This document shows positions 25,915-35,034 of a stretch of DNA of 64,000 bases, in pieces. Numbering within the stretch: the stretch's first letter is position 1; every line of letters begins with the position of its first letter. A model generated the notes under the pieces. It was not told where the DNA came from. It worked only from the letters and a program-made list of their open reading frames with translations, and did not search any database. The stretch comes from Streptomyces sp. HPF1205 (GTDB lineage: Bacteria > Actinomycetota > Actinomycetes > Streptomycetales > Streptomycetaceae), in the NCBI RefSeq assembly GCF_020400825.1, contig NZ_JAINVH010000002.1, positions 310,001 through 374,000 on the forward strand. Reading direction: 5' to 3'. The position numbers and the translations under genes are program-made.

Positions 25915-27029
25915 GAGGTCCCTCCCTTCGCCTTGGGCGGCATGCAGCCGGTGGCCGGGGGCGTCCCGGCCGGCAGGTAGTTCCTGGGCACCAGGCCGCA
26001 CAGGTAGCTGTCGAACCAGCGGCCGCTGCCGAGGGTGTTGCCGACCAGCCGGTAGTAGGGGCCGGCCAGGGCCAGGGTGCGGTCCAGGCTCGCCTGGTTG
26101 GCGCGCAGGACCGCGGTGACCCGGTCGAGGGCGTCGAGGGTGGGGGCCAGTTGCCGCTCGTCGTCGGCGACGAGTCCCTGGAGCTGGGTGCCGAGTTGCT
26201 CGGTGCCGGTGAGCAGGCCGTGGATGGCCTCGCGGCGGCTGTTGATCTCGCCGAGCAGGAGGTCGCCGTCGGTGAGCAGGGCCTGGACGCGCCCGCTCTG
26301 GTCCGACAGCGTCCGGGTGAGCTGCCTGCTGCCGCTGAACAGGTTCGCGAGCTGCGCGTCGCGGCCGGCGATGGTGCGCGACAGCGACGACAGCCCGGTC
26401 GCGGCGGAACGCACCGAGGCCGGGGTGTTCTTGAAGGTGTCGGACACGGCCTGGAAACTCGCCGCGAGCTTGCCGGTGTCGAGGGCGCCGAGCGTCCTGC
26501 CGAGCCCGTCGAAGGCCTGCGTCACGTCGTACGGGGAGATGGTGCGGTCGGCCGGGATGCGGCGGCCGGGGTCCTGCGGGCGGCTGCCCAGCGGGTCCAC
26601 CGCCAGGTACTTGTCGCCGAGCAGGGTCTTGATGCCGATGGCGGCGGTGCTGGCGTCGCCGATCCAGGTGTGCCGGACCCGGAAGACCACCTTGACGCTC
26701 GCGCCGTCCAGGGACACCCCTGTGACCTTGCCGACCTTGACGCCGGCCACGCGCACCTCGTCCCCGGACCGCAGTCCGGCCGCCTCGGTGAAGGTGGCGG
26801 AGTACGTGGTGCCCGAGGCGGTCAGCGGCAGGGCGTCGGCGTCGTAGGCGATCAGGGACACCAGTGCGAGCAGCGCCAGGCCCACGGCGCCGACAGCGGC
26901 CTGGTTGCGTTCGCGCAGCGGCCGGAAGAGCGGCCGGCCGCGGCGGGCGGGGGCACGCAGCCGCAGCCGCGGGCGCCGACTCACAAGTGCACGCGGGCGT
27001 GCGCCGGCGCGGGGCAGGAGGCGTCTCAT
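25911..27029 (-). CDS. mceC: Mce family protein C
   Basis: A 372-aa protein: very basic start (Arg-rich, about 40 residues), membrane helix about 46-66, MCE domain (TFTEAAGLRSGDEVRVAGVK) ending TLLGDKYLAVDPLG, then a long alpha-helical region (SVRSAATGLSSLSRTIAGRD) and a short tail with two Cys (SYLCGLVPRNYL..TGCMPP). ATG at 27029 overlaps the mceB stop. Part of the six-subunit MceA-F assembly. Confidence 0.9.
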   Translation of the reverse strand: MRRLLPRAGARPRALVSRRPRLRLRAPARRGRPLFRPLRERNQAAVGAVGLALLALVSLIAYDADALPLTASGTTYSATFTEAAGLRSGDEVRVAGVKVGKVTGVSLDGASVKVVFRVRHTWIGDASTAAIGIKTLLGDKYLAVDPLGSRPQDPGRRIPADRTISPYDVTQAFDGLGRTLGALDTGKLAASFQAVSDTFKNTPASVRSAATGLSSLSRTIAGRDAQLANLFSGSRQLTRTLSDQSGRVQALLTDGDLLLGEINSRREAIHGLLTGTEQLGTQLQGLVADDERQLAPTLDALDRVTAVLRANQASLDRTLALAGPYYRLVGNTLGSGRWFDSYLCGLVPRNYLPAGTPPATGCMPPKAKGGTS

Positions 27030-28057
27030 GAGCGGCACCTCGGTTCGTCGACGGTGATGCCGGTGGGCGGCGCGCTGCCGTCGGAGGTGGTCACGCCGGT
27101 GACCGTGGCCTGGCACAGGTAGAGGTTGAGCCAGGACCCGTAGGAGGCGAGCCGGCCGACGGCCTGGAGCTTCGCGGGGCTGGTGCGCAGGAACTTCTCC
27201 AGCTCGGGGCTGTTGTCCGCGAGGTTGGCGGACACCCGGCCCAGCTGGGTGATGGAGTCCTTCAGCGGCTGCCTCCCGTCCTGCAGGAGCCCGGCGGTGC
27301 TGGTGGTCAGCGCGGAGATCGCGGACAGCGACCGGCCGATGGGCTCGCGGTCGGCGGAGAAGCCGCTGACGAGCTGCTGGAGGGTGGTCACCAGGTCGTT
27401 CAGGCCCGCCTCGCGGGAGTTGACGGTGCTCAGTACGTCGTTGAGGTTGTCGATGACCTGGCCGATGACCTGGTCCTTGGCGGCCAGGGTGGTGGTCAGG
27501 GAGCCGATGTTGCTCAGCAGGCCGTCCACCGTGCCGCCCTCGCCCTGCAGGACCTGGACGATCTCCGTGGCGAGCTGGTTGACCTGGCCGGGCGACAGGC
27601 CCTCGAACAATGGCTGGAAGCCGTTGAACAGCTGGGTGAGGTCCAGCGCCGGCGTGGTGCGCCGCACCGGGATGGTGCCGCCGGGCGGCAGGACGCGGCC
27701 GACCGGGCCGGTCCCCCGGCCGAGGTCCAGGTAGCGCTGCCCGACCAGGTTGAGGTATTTGATCGTGGCCGTGGCGGAGGCGGGCAGCGTGCGTCCCCGC
27801 TGTACGGAGAACCGCACCTGGGCGAGGCGGCGGTCGACGACCTTCACCGAGTCGACCTGGCCGACCTTGACCCCCGCGATCCGCACGCCGTCCCCGGGGT
27901 TGAGGCCGGTGGTGTCGGTGAACCGGGCGTAGTAGGCGACGGTGTCGCCGACGTCGGCGCCCGCGATGCTGATCGCCAGGGCCGCGGTGGCCAGCGCGGT
28001 GACGACGACGAAGACCAGGGACTTCAGCAGCGGCCCCGCGATGCTGCGGCGTCTCAT
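27026..28057 (-). CDS. mceB: Mce family protein B
   Basis: A 343-aa protein: MRRRSIAGPLLKS start, membrane helix about 12-33, MCE domain (RFTDTTGLNPGDGVRIAGVK) ending NLVGQRYLDLGRG, helical tunnel region with periodic Leu/Ile, and a C-terminal segment with two Cys (NLYLCQATVTG..DEPRCRS). ATG at 28057 overlaps the mceA stop; an upstream in-frame extension is non-coding shadow. Confidence 0.9.
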   Translation of the reverse strand: MRRRSIAGPLLKSLVFVVVTALATAALAISIAGADVGDTVAYYARFTDTTGLNPGDGVRIAGVKVGQVDSVKVVDRRLAQVRFSVQRGRTLPASATATIKYLNLVGQRYLDLGRGTGPVGRVLPPGGTIPVRRTTPALDLTQLFNGFQPLFEGLSPGQVNQLATEIVQVLQGEGGTVDGLLSNIGSLTTTLAAKDQVIGQVIDNLNDVLSTVNSREAGLNDLVTTLQQLVSGFSADREPIGRSLSAISALTTSTAGLLQDGRQPLKDSITQLGRVSANLADNSPELEKFLRTSPAKLQAVGRLASYGSWLNLYLCQATVTGVTTSDGSAPPTGITVDEPRCRS

Positions 28058-29319
28058 CGCACCGTCACCTCCGCGCCCCGGAAGACCGGCCCGGTCAGCA
28101 GGCCGGTCCAGTCGGGCAGGGACCGCGGCGAGGTGTGCATGCTCGGCGCGAGGAGTTCGTCGAGCAGTTCGTTCTCCTGCGGGGAGTCGGCCGGCGCGGG
28201 GGTGCCCCGGCCGGTGTACGGGACGGGGTAGCACTCGGGCCCGCCGGCGGCGTCGTAGACGGGGGTGTCGCGCCCCGGCAGGTACTTGCCCGGCGAGGGC
28301 ACGGTGGTGAGGTCCACCCGCAGGCCCGGCCGGCCCGTGCCCTTGCCGAGCGCCTTGTCCATGACGGGGACGAAGTCGGCGAGGGTGCGCAGGGTGCAGG
28401 GGAAGGAGGGCGCGTAGCGGGCCAGCAGGCCGAGGGTGCCGCGGCTGTCGGCGGTCAGGCGGATGAGGTTGTCCTGGTTCTGCCGCAGGTAGGCGGTCAG
28501 GTCCCCGGCGGTGGTGGTGACGGTGCCGTAGAGCGTGCCGAGGCCGGCGCGCTGCTGCGCGAGGGTGCCGCTGGTGCGGGTGAAGTCGGTGAGGGCCCGC
28601 ACGATGTCGGGCGCGGCTGCGTCGTACACCCGGCTGACGGTGACGAGCTGCTTGATGTCGTCGTCGAGGGCGGGCAGTTCGGGGTCGAGCCGGGTGAGGT
28701 AGCGGTCCAGCTCGACGAGGGTGGTGCCGAGCTGGGTGCCGCGGCCGTCCAGGGCGGTGGCGACGGCGTTCAGGGTGGCGGCGAGCTTCTGCGGCTGGAC
28801 GGCGGTGAGCAGGGGCAGCACGTGGCCGAGGACCTGCTGCAGTTCGACGGCGTCGGCCGAGCGGTCCTGCGGTATGACGGCGTGCGCGCGCAGCGTGGGG
28901 CCGCCGGGGACGCGGCTGGCGGCGGGGACGAGGGCGACGAAGCGCTCGCCGAACAGCGTGGTGGGCAGCATCTGGGCGGTGACGTCCGCGGGGATGTGCC
29001 GCAGCTGGCCGGGGTCGATGGCCAGGGTGAGGCGGGCGCCGGTGCCGTCGGCGTGGATGGCCGAGACGCGGCCGACGACCACGCCGCGGACTTTCACGTC
29101 GGCGCCGGGGTGCATCTCGTTGCCGACGCTCGCGGTCTGCACGGTCACCGTGGCGGAGTCGGTGAACGCCTTGTCGTACACGGCGACCGCGAGCCAGGCC
29201 AGCAGGGCCGGTACGAGCAGGAAGACGACGCCCGCGGTCCTGCGGCGGGCGGTGGCGCCGGACGGGCGGCGCGGCGGCGCGGCGGCCGGGGCGGCGGGGC
29301 GGGTGCCGGTGGCGGTCAT
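28054..29319 (-). CDS. mceA: Mce family protein A
   Basis: A 421-aa first Mce subunit: 35 Pro/Ala-rich residues, membrane helix about 29-51, MCE domain (VGNEMHPGADVKVRGVVVG) ending LFGERFVALVPA, helical region to about 310, and a C-terminal domain with two Cys (SFPCTLRTLADF, GPECYPVPY). I use the ATG at 29319 inside the yrbEB stop rather than one 33 bases upstream. The six subunits probably make a periplasm-like lipid tunnel to the YrbE permeases. Confidence 0.91.
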   Translation of the reverse strand: MTATGTRPAAPAAAPPRRPSGATARRRTAGVVFLLVPALLAWLAVAVYDKAFTDSATVTVQTASVGNEMHPGADVKVRGVVVGRVSAIHADGTGARLTLAIDPGQLRHIPADVTAQMLPTTLFGERFVALVPAASRVPGGPTLRAHAVIPQDRSADAVELQQVLGHVLPLLTAVQPQKLAATLNAVATALDGRGTQLGTTLVELDRYLTRLDPELPALDDDIKQLVTVSRVYDAAAPDIVRALTDFTRTSGTLAQQRAGLGTLYGTVTTTAGDLTAYLRQNQDNLIRLTADSRGTLGLLARYAPSFPCTLRTLADFVPVMDKALGKGTGRPGLRVDLTTVPSPGKYLPGRDTPVYDAAGGPECYPVPYTGRGTPAPADSPQENELLDELLAPSMHTSPRSLPDWTGLLTGPVFRGAEVTVR

Positions 29320-30212
29320 CCGGCGACCCGCACGGTGGTGGTGGCGCCCCACATGGCCAGGCTGAGGAAGAAGTCGGTGAGGGAGATGATCACGATGGCG
29401 TTGCGTACCGACCGGCCCACCGCGATGCCGACGCCCGCCGGGCCGCCGCTCGCGGTGTAGCCGTAGTAGCAGTGGGCGAGGATCACGATCACGCTGAAGA
29501 TCAGCACCTTCAGCCCGGACAGCAGTACGTCCTGGGGGGACAGGAAGAGGCCGAAGTAGTGGTCGTAGGTGCCCGGTGACTGCCCGTTGACCCGGACGGT
29601 GACCAGTCGGGAGGCCGCGTAGCTGCTGAGCAGGCCGACCCCGTAGAGCGGGACGATGGCGACGACGCCGGCGACGACACGGGTGCTGACCAGGTACGGC
29701 ATGCTGCGGATGCCCATCCCCTCAAGGGCGTCCACCTCCTCGTTGATGCGCATGGCGCCGAGCTGGGCGGTGAAGCCGGCCCCGACCGTCGCGGACAGGG
29801 CCAGGCCCGCCACCAGGGGGGCTATCTCGCGGGTGTTGAAGTACGCGGAGATGAAGCCGGTGAACGCGGTGGTGCCGAGCTGGTTCATGGCGGCGTAGCC
29901 CTGCAGGCCGACGACCGTGCCGGTGGCGAGGGTCATGCCGATCATCACGCCGACGGTGCCGCCGATGACCCCGAGGCCGCCGCTGCCGAAGGCCACCTCG
30001 GCGAGCAGGCGCTGCACTTCCTTCCGGTAGCGGCGAAGGGTGCGCGGGATCCACAGGACGGCGGCGATGTGGAAGAGGAAGTGGTCGCCGGTCTCGTCCA
30101 GCAGCCGCAGCCAGCGGCCGGCGGCGATCCGGCGGGGGCGGCCGGGGCGCCGGGGGCCCTCGTCGCCCCCGCCCGGCGCCTCGTGGGCGCCTTCCTTGTC
30201 CAGCAGGGCCAT
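29316..30212 (-). CDS. yrbEB: MlaE-family permease YrbEB
   Basis: A 298-aa membrane permease of the Mce lipid importer. A charged cytoplasmic N-terminus is followed by an amphipathic helix and about five membrane helices with the MlaE signature EEVDALEGMGIRSMPYLVST, which carries the ATPase-coupling helix. Starts one base after the yrbEA stop, and its own stop overlaps mceA. Pairs with YrbEA to form the transmembrane core. Confidence 0.92.
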   Translation of the reverse strand: MALLDKEGAHEAPGGGDEGPRRPGRPRRIAAGRWLRLLDETGDHFLFHIAAVLWIPRTLRRYRKEVQRLLAEVAFGSGGLGVIGGTVGVMIGMTLATGTVVGLQGYAAMNQLGTTAFTGFISAYFNTREIAPLVAGLALSATVGAGFTAQLGAMRINEEVDALEGMGIRSMPYLVSTRVVAGVVAIVPLYGVGLLSSYAASRLVTVRVNGQSPGTYDHYFGLFLSPQDVLLSGLKVLIFSVIVILAHCYYGYTASGGPAGVGIAVGRSVRNAIVIISLTDFFLSLAMWGATTTVRVAG

Positions 30213-30213
30213 C

Positions 30214-31047
30214 TCACGCTCCCTTCTGCGGTACGAGCCGCAGGTAGACGGCGGTGATGACCACGTTGACCACGAACAGGAGCAGGAAGGTGATGACGAC
30301 GGACTGGTTGACGGCGTCGCCGACGCCCTTGGGACCGCCCTTGGGGTTCAGCCCGCGGTAGGCGGCGACGATCCCCGCGATGAAGCCGAAGACGACCGCC
30401 TTGAACTCGCTGACGTACAGGTCCGGGAGCTGGGCGAGGGCGGAGAAGCTGGACAGGTAGGCGCCCGGGGTGCCGTGCTGGACGACGACGTTGAAGAAGT
30501 AGCCGCCCAGCGTGCCGACCACCGAGACCAGGCCGTTGAGGAAGACGGCGACGAGCATCGTCGCCAGCACCCGCGGTACGACCAGCCGCTGGACCGGGGA
30601 GACGCCCATGACCTCCATGGCGTCGAGTTCCTCGCGGATCTTGCGGGAGCCGAGGTCCGCGCAGATCGCGCTGCCGCCGGCGCCCGCGATGAGCAGCGCC
30701 ACGATCAGCGGACTGGCCTGCTGGATGACCGCGAGCACGCTCGCCCCGCCGGTGAACGACTGCGCGCCCAACTGCTGGGTGAGCGAACCGACCTGCAGGG
30801 CGATGACGGCGCCGAAGGGGATCGACACCAAGGCGGCGGGCAGGATCGTCACGCTCGCCACGAACCAGAACTGCTCGATCAGCTCCCGCGTCTGGAACGG
30901 CCGGCGGAAGGTGTCGCGGACGGTCGTCGCGGCGAGCGTCATCAGCCGGCCCGTCTGCCGCAGGGCGCCGGTGCCCGGCAGGGGCGGGCGCAGGCGGCCG
31001 GCGCCGGGGTCCGGCGGGGGCGGCGGGGAGGACACCGGGGCCGTCAT
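30214..31047 (-). CDS. yrbEA: MlaE-family permease YrbEA
   Basis: A 277-aa membrane permease: Pro-rich start, then RRPFQTRELIEQFWFVASVT and membrane helices, with the coupling motif REELDAMEVMGVSPVQRLVV. ATG at 31047 overlaps the mceG stop by 4 bases; a longer frame upstream is antisense noise. Works with YrbEB and MceG as an ABC-type lipid importer. Confidence 0.92.
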   Translation of the reverse strand: MTAPVSSPPPPPDPGAGRLRPPLPGTGALRQTGRLMTLAATTVRDTFRRPFQTRELIEQFWFVASVTILPAALVSIPFGAVIALQVGSLTQQLGAQSFTGGASVLAVIQQASPLIVALLIAGAGGSAICADLGSRKIREELDAMEVMGVSPVQRLVVPRVLATMLVAVFLNGLVSVVGTLGGYFFNVVVQHGTPGAYLSSFSALAQLPDLYVSEFKAVVFGFIAGIVAAYRGLNPKGGPKGVGDAVNQSVVITFLLLFVVNVVITAVYLRLVPQKGA

Positions 31048-32072
31048 GCCGTCTCCTCCGGCACGGGTGCCGGTACGGGCGCCGCAGCGGCTGCTGGAGT
31101 GGCCGCCGAAGTGGCCGCCGGCACCGTGCGCAGGGCCTCGCGGGCGGTCTGCGGCAGCCGGTCCCACATCGCCAGCACCCGCTCCCTGCGCCGCGGGACC
31201 GCCGCGCGGGGCGGCAGGCCGGGGCTCGGCTCCAGTTGCGGCGCCACCGGCCGGACCGGCGGCGGGGACTGCGCCTCGCCGAGCCGCTCCAGGACGAGCG
31301 TCGCCTCGTCCTTCTCCTCCGCCATCCCGATGGGGCCGGTCCTGCGCCCGCTCAGGAACTGCCGCACCACCGGCTCCTCGCTGGTCAGCAGCACCTCGCG
31401 CGGCCCGAACGCGACCAGCCTGCGGCGGAAGAGCATGCCCATGTTGTCCGGCACCGTCGAGGCGATGTCGAGGTTGTGCGTGACGATCAGCATGGTGGCG
31501 TCGATCTGCGCGTTCAGGTCGATCAGCAGCTGGGAGATGTACGAGGTCCGCACCGGGTCCAGGCCGGAGTCGGGCTCGTCGCACAGGATGATCTGCGGGT
31601 CGAGCACGAGTGCCCGGGCCAGCCCGGCGCGCTTGCGCATCCCGCCGGAGATCTCGCCGGGCAGCTTGCCCTCGGCGCCGAGCAGGCCGACCATCTCCAT
31701 CCGCTCCATGACGATGCGGCGGATCTGCGACTCCTTCTTCCTGGTGTGCTCGCGCAGCGGGAAGGCGATGTTGTCGAACAGGTTCATCGAGCCGAACAGC
31801 GCGCCGTCCTGGAACATGAGCCCGAACATCTTGCGGGCCTCGTAGATGTCCCGTTCGGGGCTGTTGACCATGTCGACGCCGCCGACCATGACGCGGCCGC
31901 GCTCGGGCCTGAGCAGCCCGATGATCGACTTGAGGAACACGGTCTTGCCGGTGCCGGAGGGGCCGAGCATCACGCTGATCTCACCGGGCGGCAGAGTGAG
32001 CGTCACGTCCTGCCAGACGGTCTGCGTGCCGAAGGACTTCGTCAGGCCCTCGACGATCACTTCTCTTCCCAT
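31044..32072 (-). CDS. mceG: Mce transporter ATP-binding protein (MlaF-like)
   Basis: A 342-aa ABC ATPase that energises lipid import. Walker A GPSGTGKT, Q-loop MFQDGALFGSM, signature ISGGMRKRAGLARAL, Walker B IILCDEPDSGLDP, switch His in VTHNLD. The last ~90 residues are Ala/Pro-rich. GGGAGG precedes the ATG. In mycobacteria this gene (mceG/mkl) is unlinked to the mce operons; here it leads the operon, as I recall for other streptomycetes. Confidence 0.94.
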   Translation of the reverse strand: MGREVIVEGLTKSFGTQTVWQDVTLTLPPGEISVMLGPSGTGKTVFLKSIIGLLRPERGRVMVGGVDMVNSPERDIYEARKMFGLMFQDGALFGSMNLFDNIAFPLREHTRKKESQIRRIVMERMEMVGLLGAEGKLPGEISGGMRKRAGLARALVLDPQIILCDEPDSGLDPVRTSYISQLLIDLNAQIDATMLIVTHNLDIASTVPDNMGMLFRRRLVAFGPREVLLTSEEPVVRQFLSGRRTGPIGMAEEKDEATLVLERLGEAQSPPPVRPVAPQLEPSPGLPPRAAVPRRRERVLAMWDRLPQTAREALRTVPAATSAATPAAAAAPVPAPVPEETA

Positions 32073-32153
32073 CGCACCTCCCGGTGGGCTTCGTCGGTAC
32101 GGGGTCGGGGCAGCGGCCCGGTCCGGTTCCGGACCGGATTCCGGTTCAGTGGC

Positions 32154-33884
32154 TCACTTGCGGTGGGGCAGTTGCGGAATCGGGATCTCCGGTTGGCACA
32201 GGTAGGGGGCGTTCAGCGGGTCGCAGATGCGCCCTTGGACGAGGTTCAGGGAGTTGCCGGGGCCGGACAGGGCCGCGGTGAACAGGGCGTTCAGGTCCTC
32301 GCCGTGGGCGGCGCAGCCGGTGAAGGGCGGGATGACCAGGTTGTCGTCCGTCAGCGGGCCGCCGTCCTGGATGTCGTAGTCGGGCTTGCCGTCGTCGTCG
32401 GGCAGGCCCGCGTCCTTGCGGCCGTTCAGCACGATGTCGAGCGGGCGCACGGTGTGGCAGTCCCGGCCGACGTCCAGCGGCGTGCCGTTGATCCGGACGT
32501 CGTGCAGGCGGATGTCCTGGTAGCCGCCGATGGTGGTGAGGATCGGCTGGCCGAAGAAGTCGTCGCCGGTCTGGACGACGGTGAACAGGCCCCGGGGGAC
32601 GAAGTCCACCCGCGCCGACGTCGGCATGAAGCCGTAGGTGACGAACGTCGCCCGCGAGGGCGGCAGTTGCAGGGAGAGGATCGAGTCGACCTCGACGTAC
32701 TGGTTGGTGTAGTCGAGGACCTTGCGGCGGCCGGAGTTGATCTCGGCGAGGGCGGGGTGGGCGTACGGGTCGTTGACGATCATGGCGCCGCCGAGCTTGC
32801 CGACGTTCGAGAAGCCGTCGGCGAAGGCGCACTGCGGTGACGGGGGGAAGTCCGGCATGCCGGGCAGCGGCAGGACGATGGCCGTCTGGCTCACGGGCGG
32901 GAGCCGCTTGGGGTCGAGGGCGCCGGTGGGCGTCTTGCCGCAGGTGGTGATGCCCGAGTGCGGCGGTGTCGGCTCCGGCGTGACGGTGATGGTGCCCGTG
33001 TCGGTGCCGGGGCCGCCGCCGGCCGTCGCGTGGGGCCGGATGTTCCCGCCGCTCGCGCCTGGGGTGACCGCCGAGGGGCCGGACGCGGCGGACGGTGCCG
33101 GGCCGCCGGGTACCGGGACGGTGGCGAGGGTGGTGGCGGCGCCGGCGGCCGGGACGCAGGTCACGGTGACGCCGCCGGAGGAGCCCGAGCCGGAGGGGCC
33201 GGACGGGCCCGAGGGGGTGCCGGCGGCGGACGGGGACCCGGCGGACGGCGTGCTCGCGGAAGCGGCGGACGGGGTGGAAGGGGCGGCGGCCTCGGGCACG
33301 GACGGGGACGTGGACCCGGGTACGGGCGCGGCGGACGGGGTGGCGGACGAGGGGTTGCCGGGCCGCGGGGCCAGGGACAGGACCAGGTCCCCCATCGCGA
33401 AGGTCACGTCGCCGGGCCCGCTCACCGACACCGCGGGCACGTTCCCGGTGAAGACGAGCACCAGGTCGCCGGTGTCGGGGACCCCGGTGCGCGCGGCCGT
33501 CAGACCCGCCCAGTCCGCGGTCGCCCGCGAGGCGCCCTGGGTGACACGGGCCGTCAGGTCCGCGGTCCCGGTAACCGCGGCCGTGTCCCCGGGGAGCAGC
33601 GCCGTGACGCCCGCCCGCGGCACGGTCACGGTGGCCGTGAGCGCTCCCGGCCGGATGGGGGCGCCCGGCGTCCCGCTGCCGGGGTAGCGCTGCTCGAAGC
33701 CGACGGTCACGTCCTGACCCGCGCCCGGCGCCCGGCCGGCGGACGCGCACTCGTACGACAGCGAGAGGCGGCCCTGCTCACCGACGGCCGCGGAGTTCAT
33801 GGCGGACAGCGCCGCGGCCGTGAGGGCGGCCGTCACCACGGACCCGAGCCATACCGACCGGCGCGGTTTCGTTCCACCCCTCAT
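32154..33884 (-). CDS. Large secreted protein heading the mce operon
   Basis: A 576-aa exported protein. ATG at 33884 has AAGGAG just upstream. Signal peptide with helix about 9-30, then an N-terminal beta-rich domain beginning RLSLSYECASAG (resembling the actinobacterial DUF6801 type, moderate confidence) to about 165. A long Pro/Ser/Thr/Gly linker (about 170-280) follows, then a C-terminal domain (about 310-570) with several Cys (TTCGKTP, SPQCAFADG, GRDCHTV, FTGCAAHG, GRICDPL, YLCQPE) that could form disulfides. The stop is 81 bases before mceG and a good promoter precedes it, so it is probably the first gene of the operon. It may be a cell-wall or lipid-capturing partner of the Mce importer; this role is inference. 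Confidence 0.75.
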   Translation of the reverse strand: MRGGTKPRRSVWLGSVVTAALTAAALSAMNSAAVGEQGRLSLSYECASAGRAPGAGQDVTVGFEQRYPGSGTPGAPIRPGALTATVTVPRAGVTALLPGDTAAVTGTADLTARVTQGASRATADWAGLTAARTGVPDTGDLVLVFTGNVPAVSVSGPGDVTFAMGDLVLSLAPRPGNPSSATPSAAPVPGSTSPSVPEAAAPSTPSAASASTPSAGSPSAAGTPSGPSGPSGSGSSGGVTVTCVPAAGAATTLATVPVPGGPAPSAASGPSAVTPGASGGNIRPHATAGGGPGTDTGTITVTPEPTPPHSGITTCGKTPTGALDPKRLPPVSQTAIVLPLPGMPDFPPSPQCAFADGFSNVGKLGGAMIVNDPYAHPALAEINSGRRKVLDYTNQYVEVDSILSLQLPPSRATFVTYGFMPTSARVDFVPRGLFTVVQTGDDFFGQPILTTIGGYQDIRLHDVRINGTPLDVGRDCHTVRPLDIVLNGRKDAGLPDDDGKPDYDIQDGGPLTDDNLVIPPFTGCAAHGEDLNALFTAALSGPGNSLNLVQGRICDPLNAPYLCQPEIPIPQLPHRK

Positions 33885-33925
33885 CGTCGAACTCCTTGAG
33901 CAGCCTGAGCAGCCTGAGCGGCAGG

Positions 33926-33954
33926 ACATTACGTGCCGGTAATGGTCCGGACAA
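33926..33954 (-). promoter_or_regulatory. Probable promoter of the mce operon
   Basis: On the minus strand TTGTCC (33954-33949) and TAATGT (33931-33926) are spaced 17 bases apart, close to a vegetative -35/-10 pair. This predicts transcription from near 33919, giving a ~35-base leader with AAGGAG. The -10 overlaps an inverted repeat ATTAC-N6-GTAAT. Confidence 0.55.
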
Positions 33955-33997
33955 GTGATCGAACGGCACGGAATTCGGCGGGCCGTCCGGCGCGGGT

Positions 33998-34058
33998 TTT
34001 TTTGTCACCGGACGACAAAAGCGAAGCGGAATTTTGTCCTCCGATGAGTGGCCGGCGG
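33998..34058 (-). promoter_or_regulatory. Duplicated regulatory element, copy A
   Basis: A 61-bp stretch about 44 bp upstream of the mce-operon -35 box. Contains TTTTGTC (34000-34006) and GACAAAA (34014-34020) as inverted arms, then a second TTTTGTC at 34032-34038. Copy B at 35035-35095 aligns without gaps (about 41 of 61 identical by my count), with GTC and TGAG blocks at the same spacing. Confidence 0.5.
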
Positions 34059-34211
34059 CCGTCGCGCCACGCGGCCCCCTCACGGGACGCGCATACCCGT
34101 CCCGCGCGTCCCCGGGTACGCGGCAGGGGCCGCCCGGGCCCGGGGTCGCCGGGCGGGACGGCCCCCGCGTACCTCAGCCGGGGCCGGTCGGCTGCCGGGT
34201 CGGGCACCGGG

Positions 34212-34832
34212 TCACGGAGAGGTGATCTGGAGGGTGGCGGGCGACAGCACGTAGGACGCCGTGTAGGTGGCCGCGTCACCGCTGTTGATCAGGCCGAGGC
34301 AGGTGCCGGACACGTTGTAGGCGTGCAGGTTGCCGCCGCTGACGGCCAGGGTGTGGGTGCTGTTGTTGTAGGTGGCGTTCAGGGTCGCGGTGCTGCCGGA
34401 GGTGGCGCCGCCGAAGTCGGCGGTGCAGCCGAGGCCGCTGATGTGGGCCTTGACGCCGGTGAGGGTGCCGGTGGTCACGCCGCCGCTGTAGGAGGCCGCG
34501 TTGACGGCCCAGGGCAGGCCCTGCGCGGTGACGGAGAACGTGATGCCCAGCGGGCCGGAGCAGCTGGTCCACGACACGCTGCTGATGCTGCCGATGGCGG
34601 TACCGGACAGGCCGGTCCCGTTGGCGGCGGAGCCCGCGGCGGACGAGGAGGAGCACTTCAGCTGGGTACCGGTCCTCGTGTCGGTCAGGATCGGGTTGGT
34701 GGCCTTCGCGGTGAACGAGCCACCGCCGGTGACGGTCCACGTGCCGGCCGCGGAGGCCGGGGCGGCGGCGAATCCGACGGCCGCGGCGATGGCGGCCCCG
34801 GCGACGAGGGAGCTCTTGGCAGCTTTGCGCAC
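34212..34832 (-). CDS. Small secreted beta-rich protein
   Basis: A 206-aa exported protein. GTG at 34832 is preceded by GGAAGGATC. Signal peptide RKAAKSSLVAGAAIAAAVGF ending ASA-AG near residue 29. The mature part is rich in Thr, Ser, Gly and Ala with alternating hydrophobics, typical of a beta-sandwich, and has four Cys (LKCSSS, WTSCSG, GLGCTADF, SGTCLG) that could form two disulfides. I cannot assign a family function. It lies between the regulator gene and the mce operon, on the same strand as the latter, and carries a copy of the shared 61-bp element upstream. Confidence 0.7.
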   Translation of the reverse strand: MRKAAKSSLVAGAAIAAAVGFAAAPASAAGTWTVTGGGSFTAKATNPILTDTRTGTQLKCSSSSAAGSAANGTGLSGTAIGSISSVSWTSCSGPLGITFSVTAQGLPWAVNAASYSGGVTTGTLTGVKAHISGLGCTADFGGATSGSTATLNATYNNSTHTLAVSGGNLHAYNVSGTCLGLINSGDAATYTASYVLSPATLQITSP

Positions 34833-35034
34833 GAGCTGATCCTTCCTGGGGGGAGTTGGCGTGCCTGATAACCGAAAACCCGCGCGTCGACGGCGGGAAT
34901 TCGGTTGCGACTCACTACCTGGAACGCGGCGACCGATGCTGGTCGGTCCCCTTGCGTTCGGGACGCTACGCACGGGTAACCGGCGGCGCAACAATCCCGT
35001 TCAAGATTCTCCGCCGGACCTTACTGGCGGGTAA

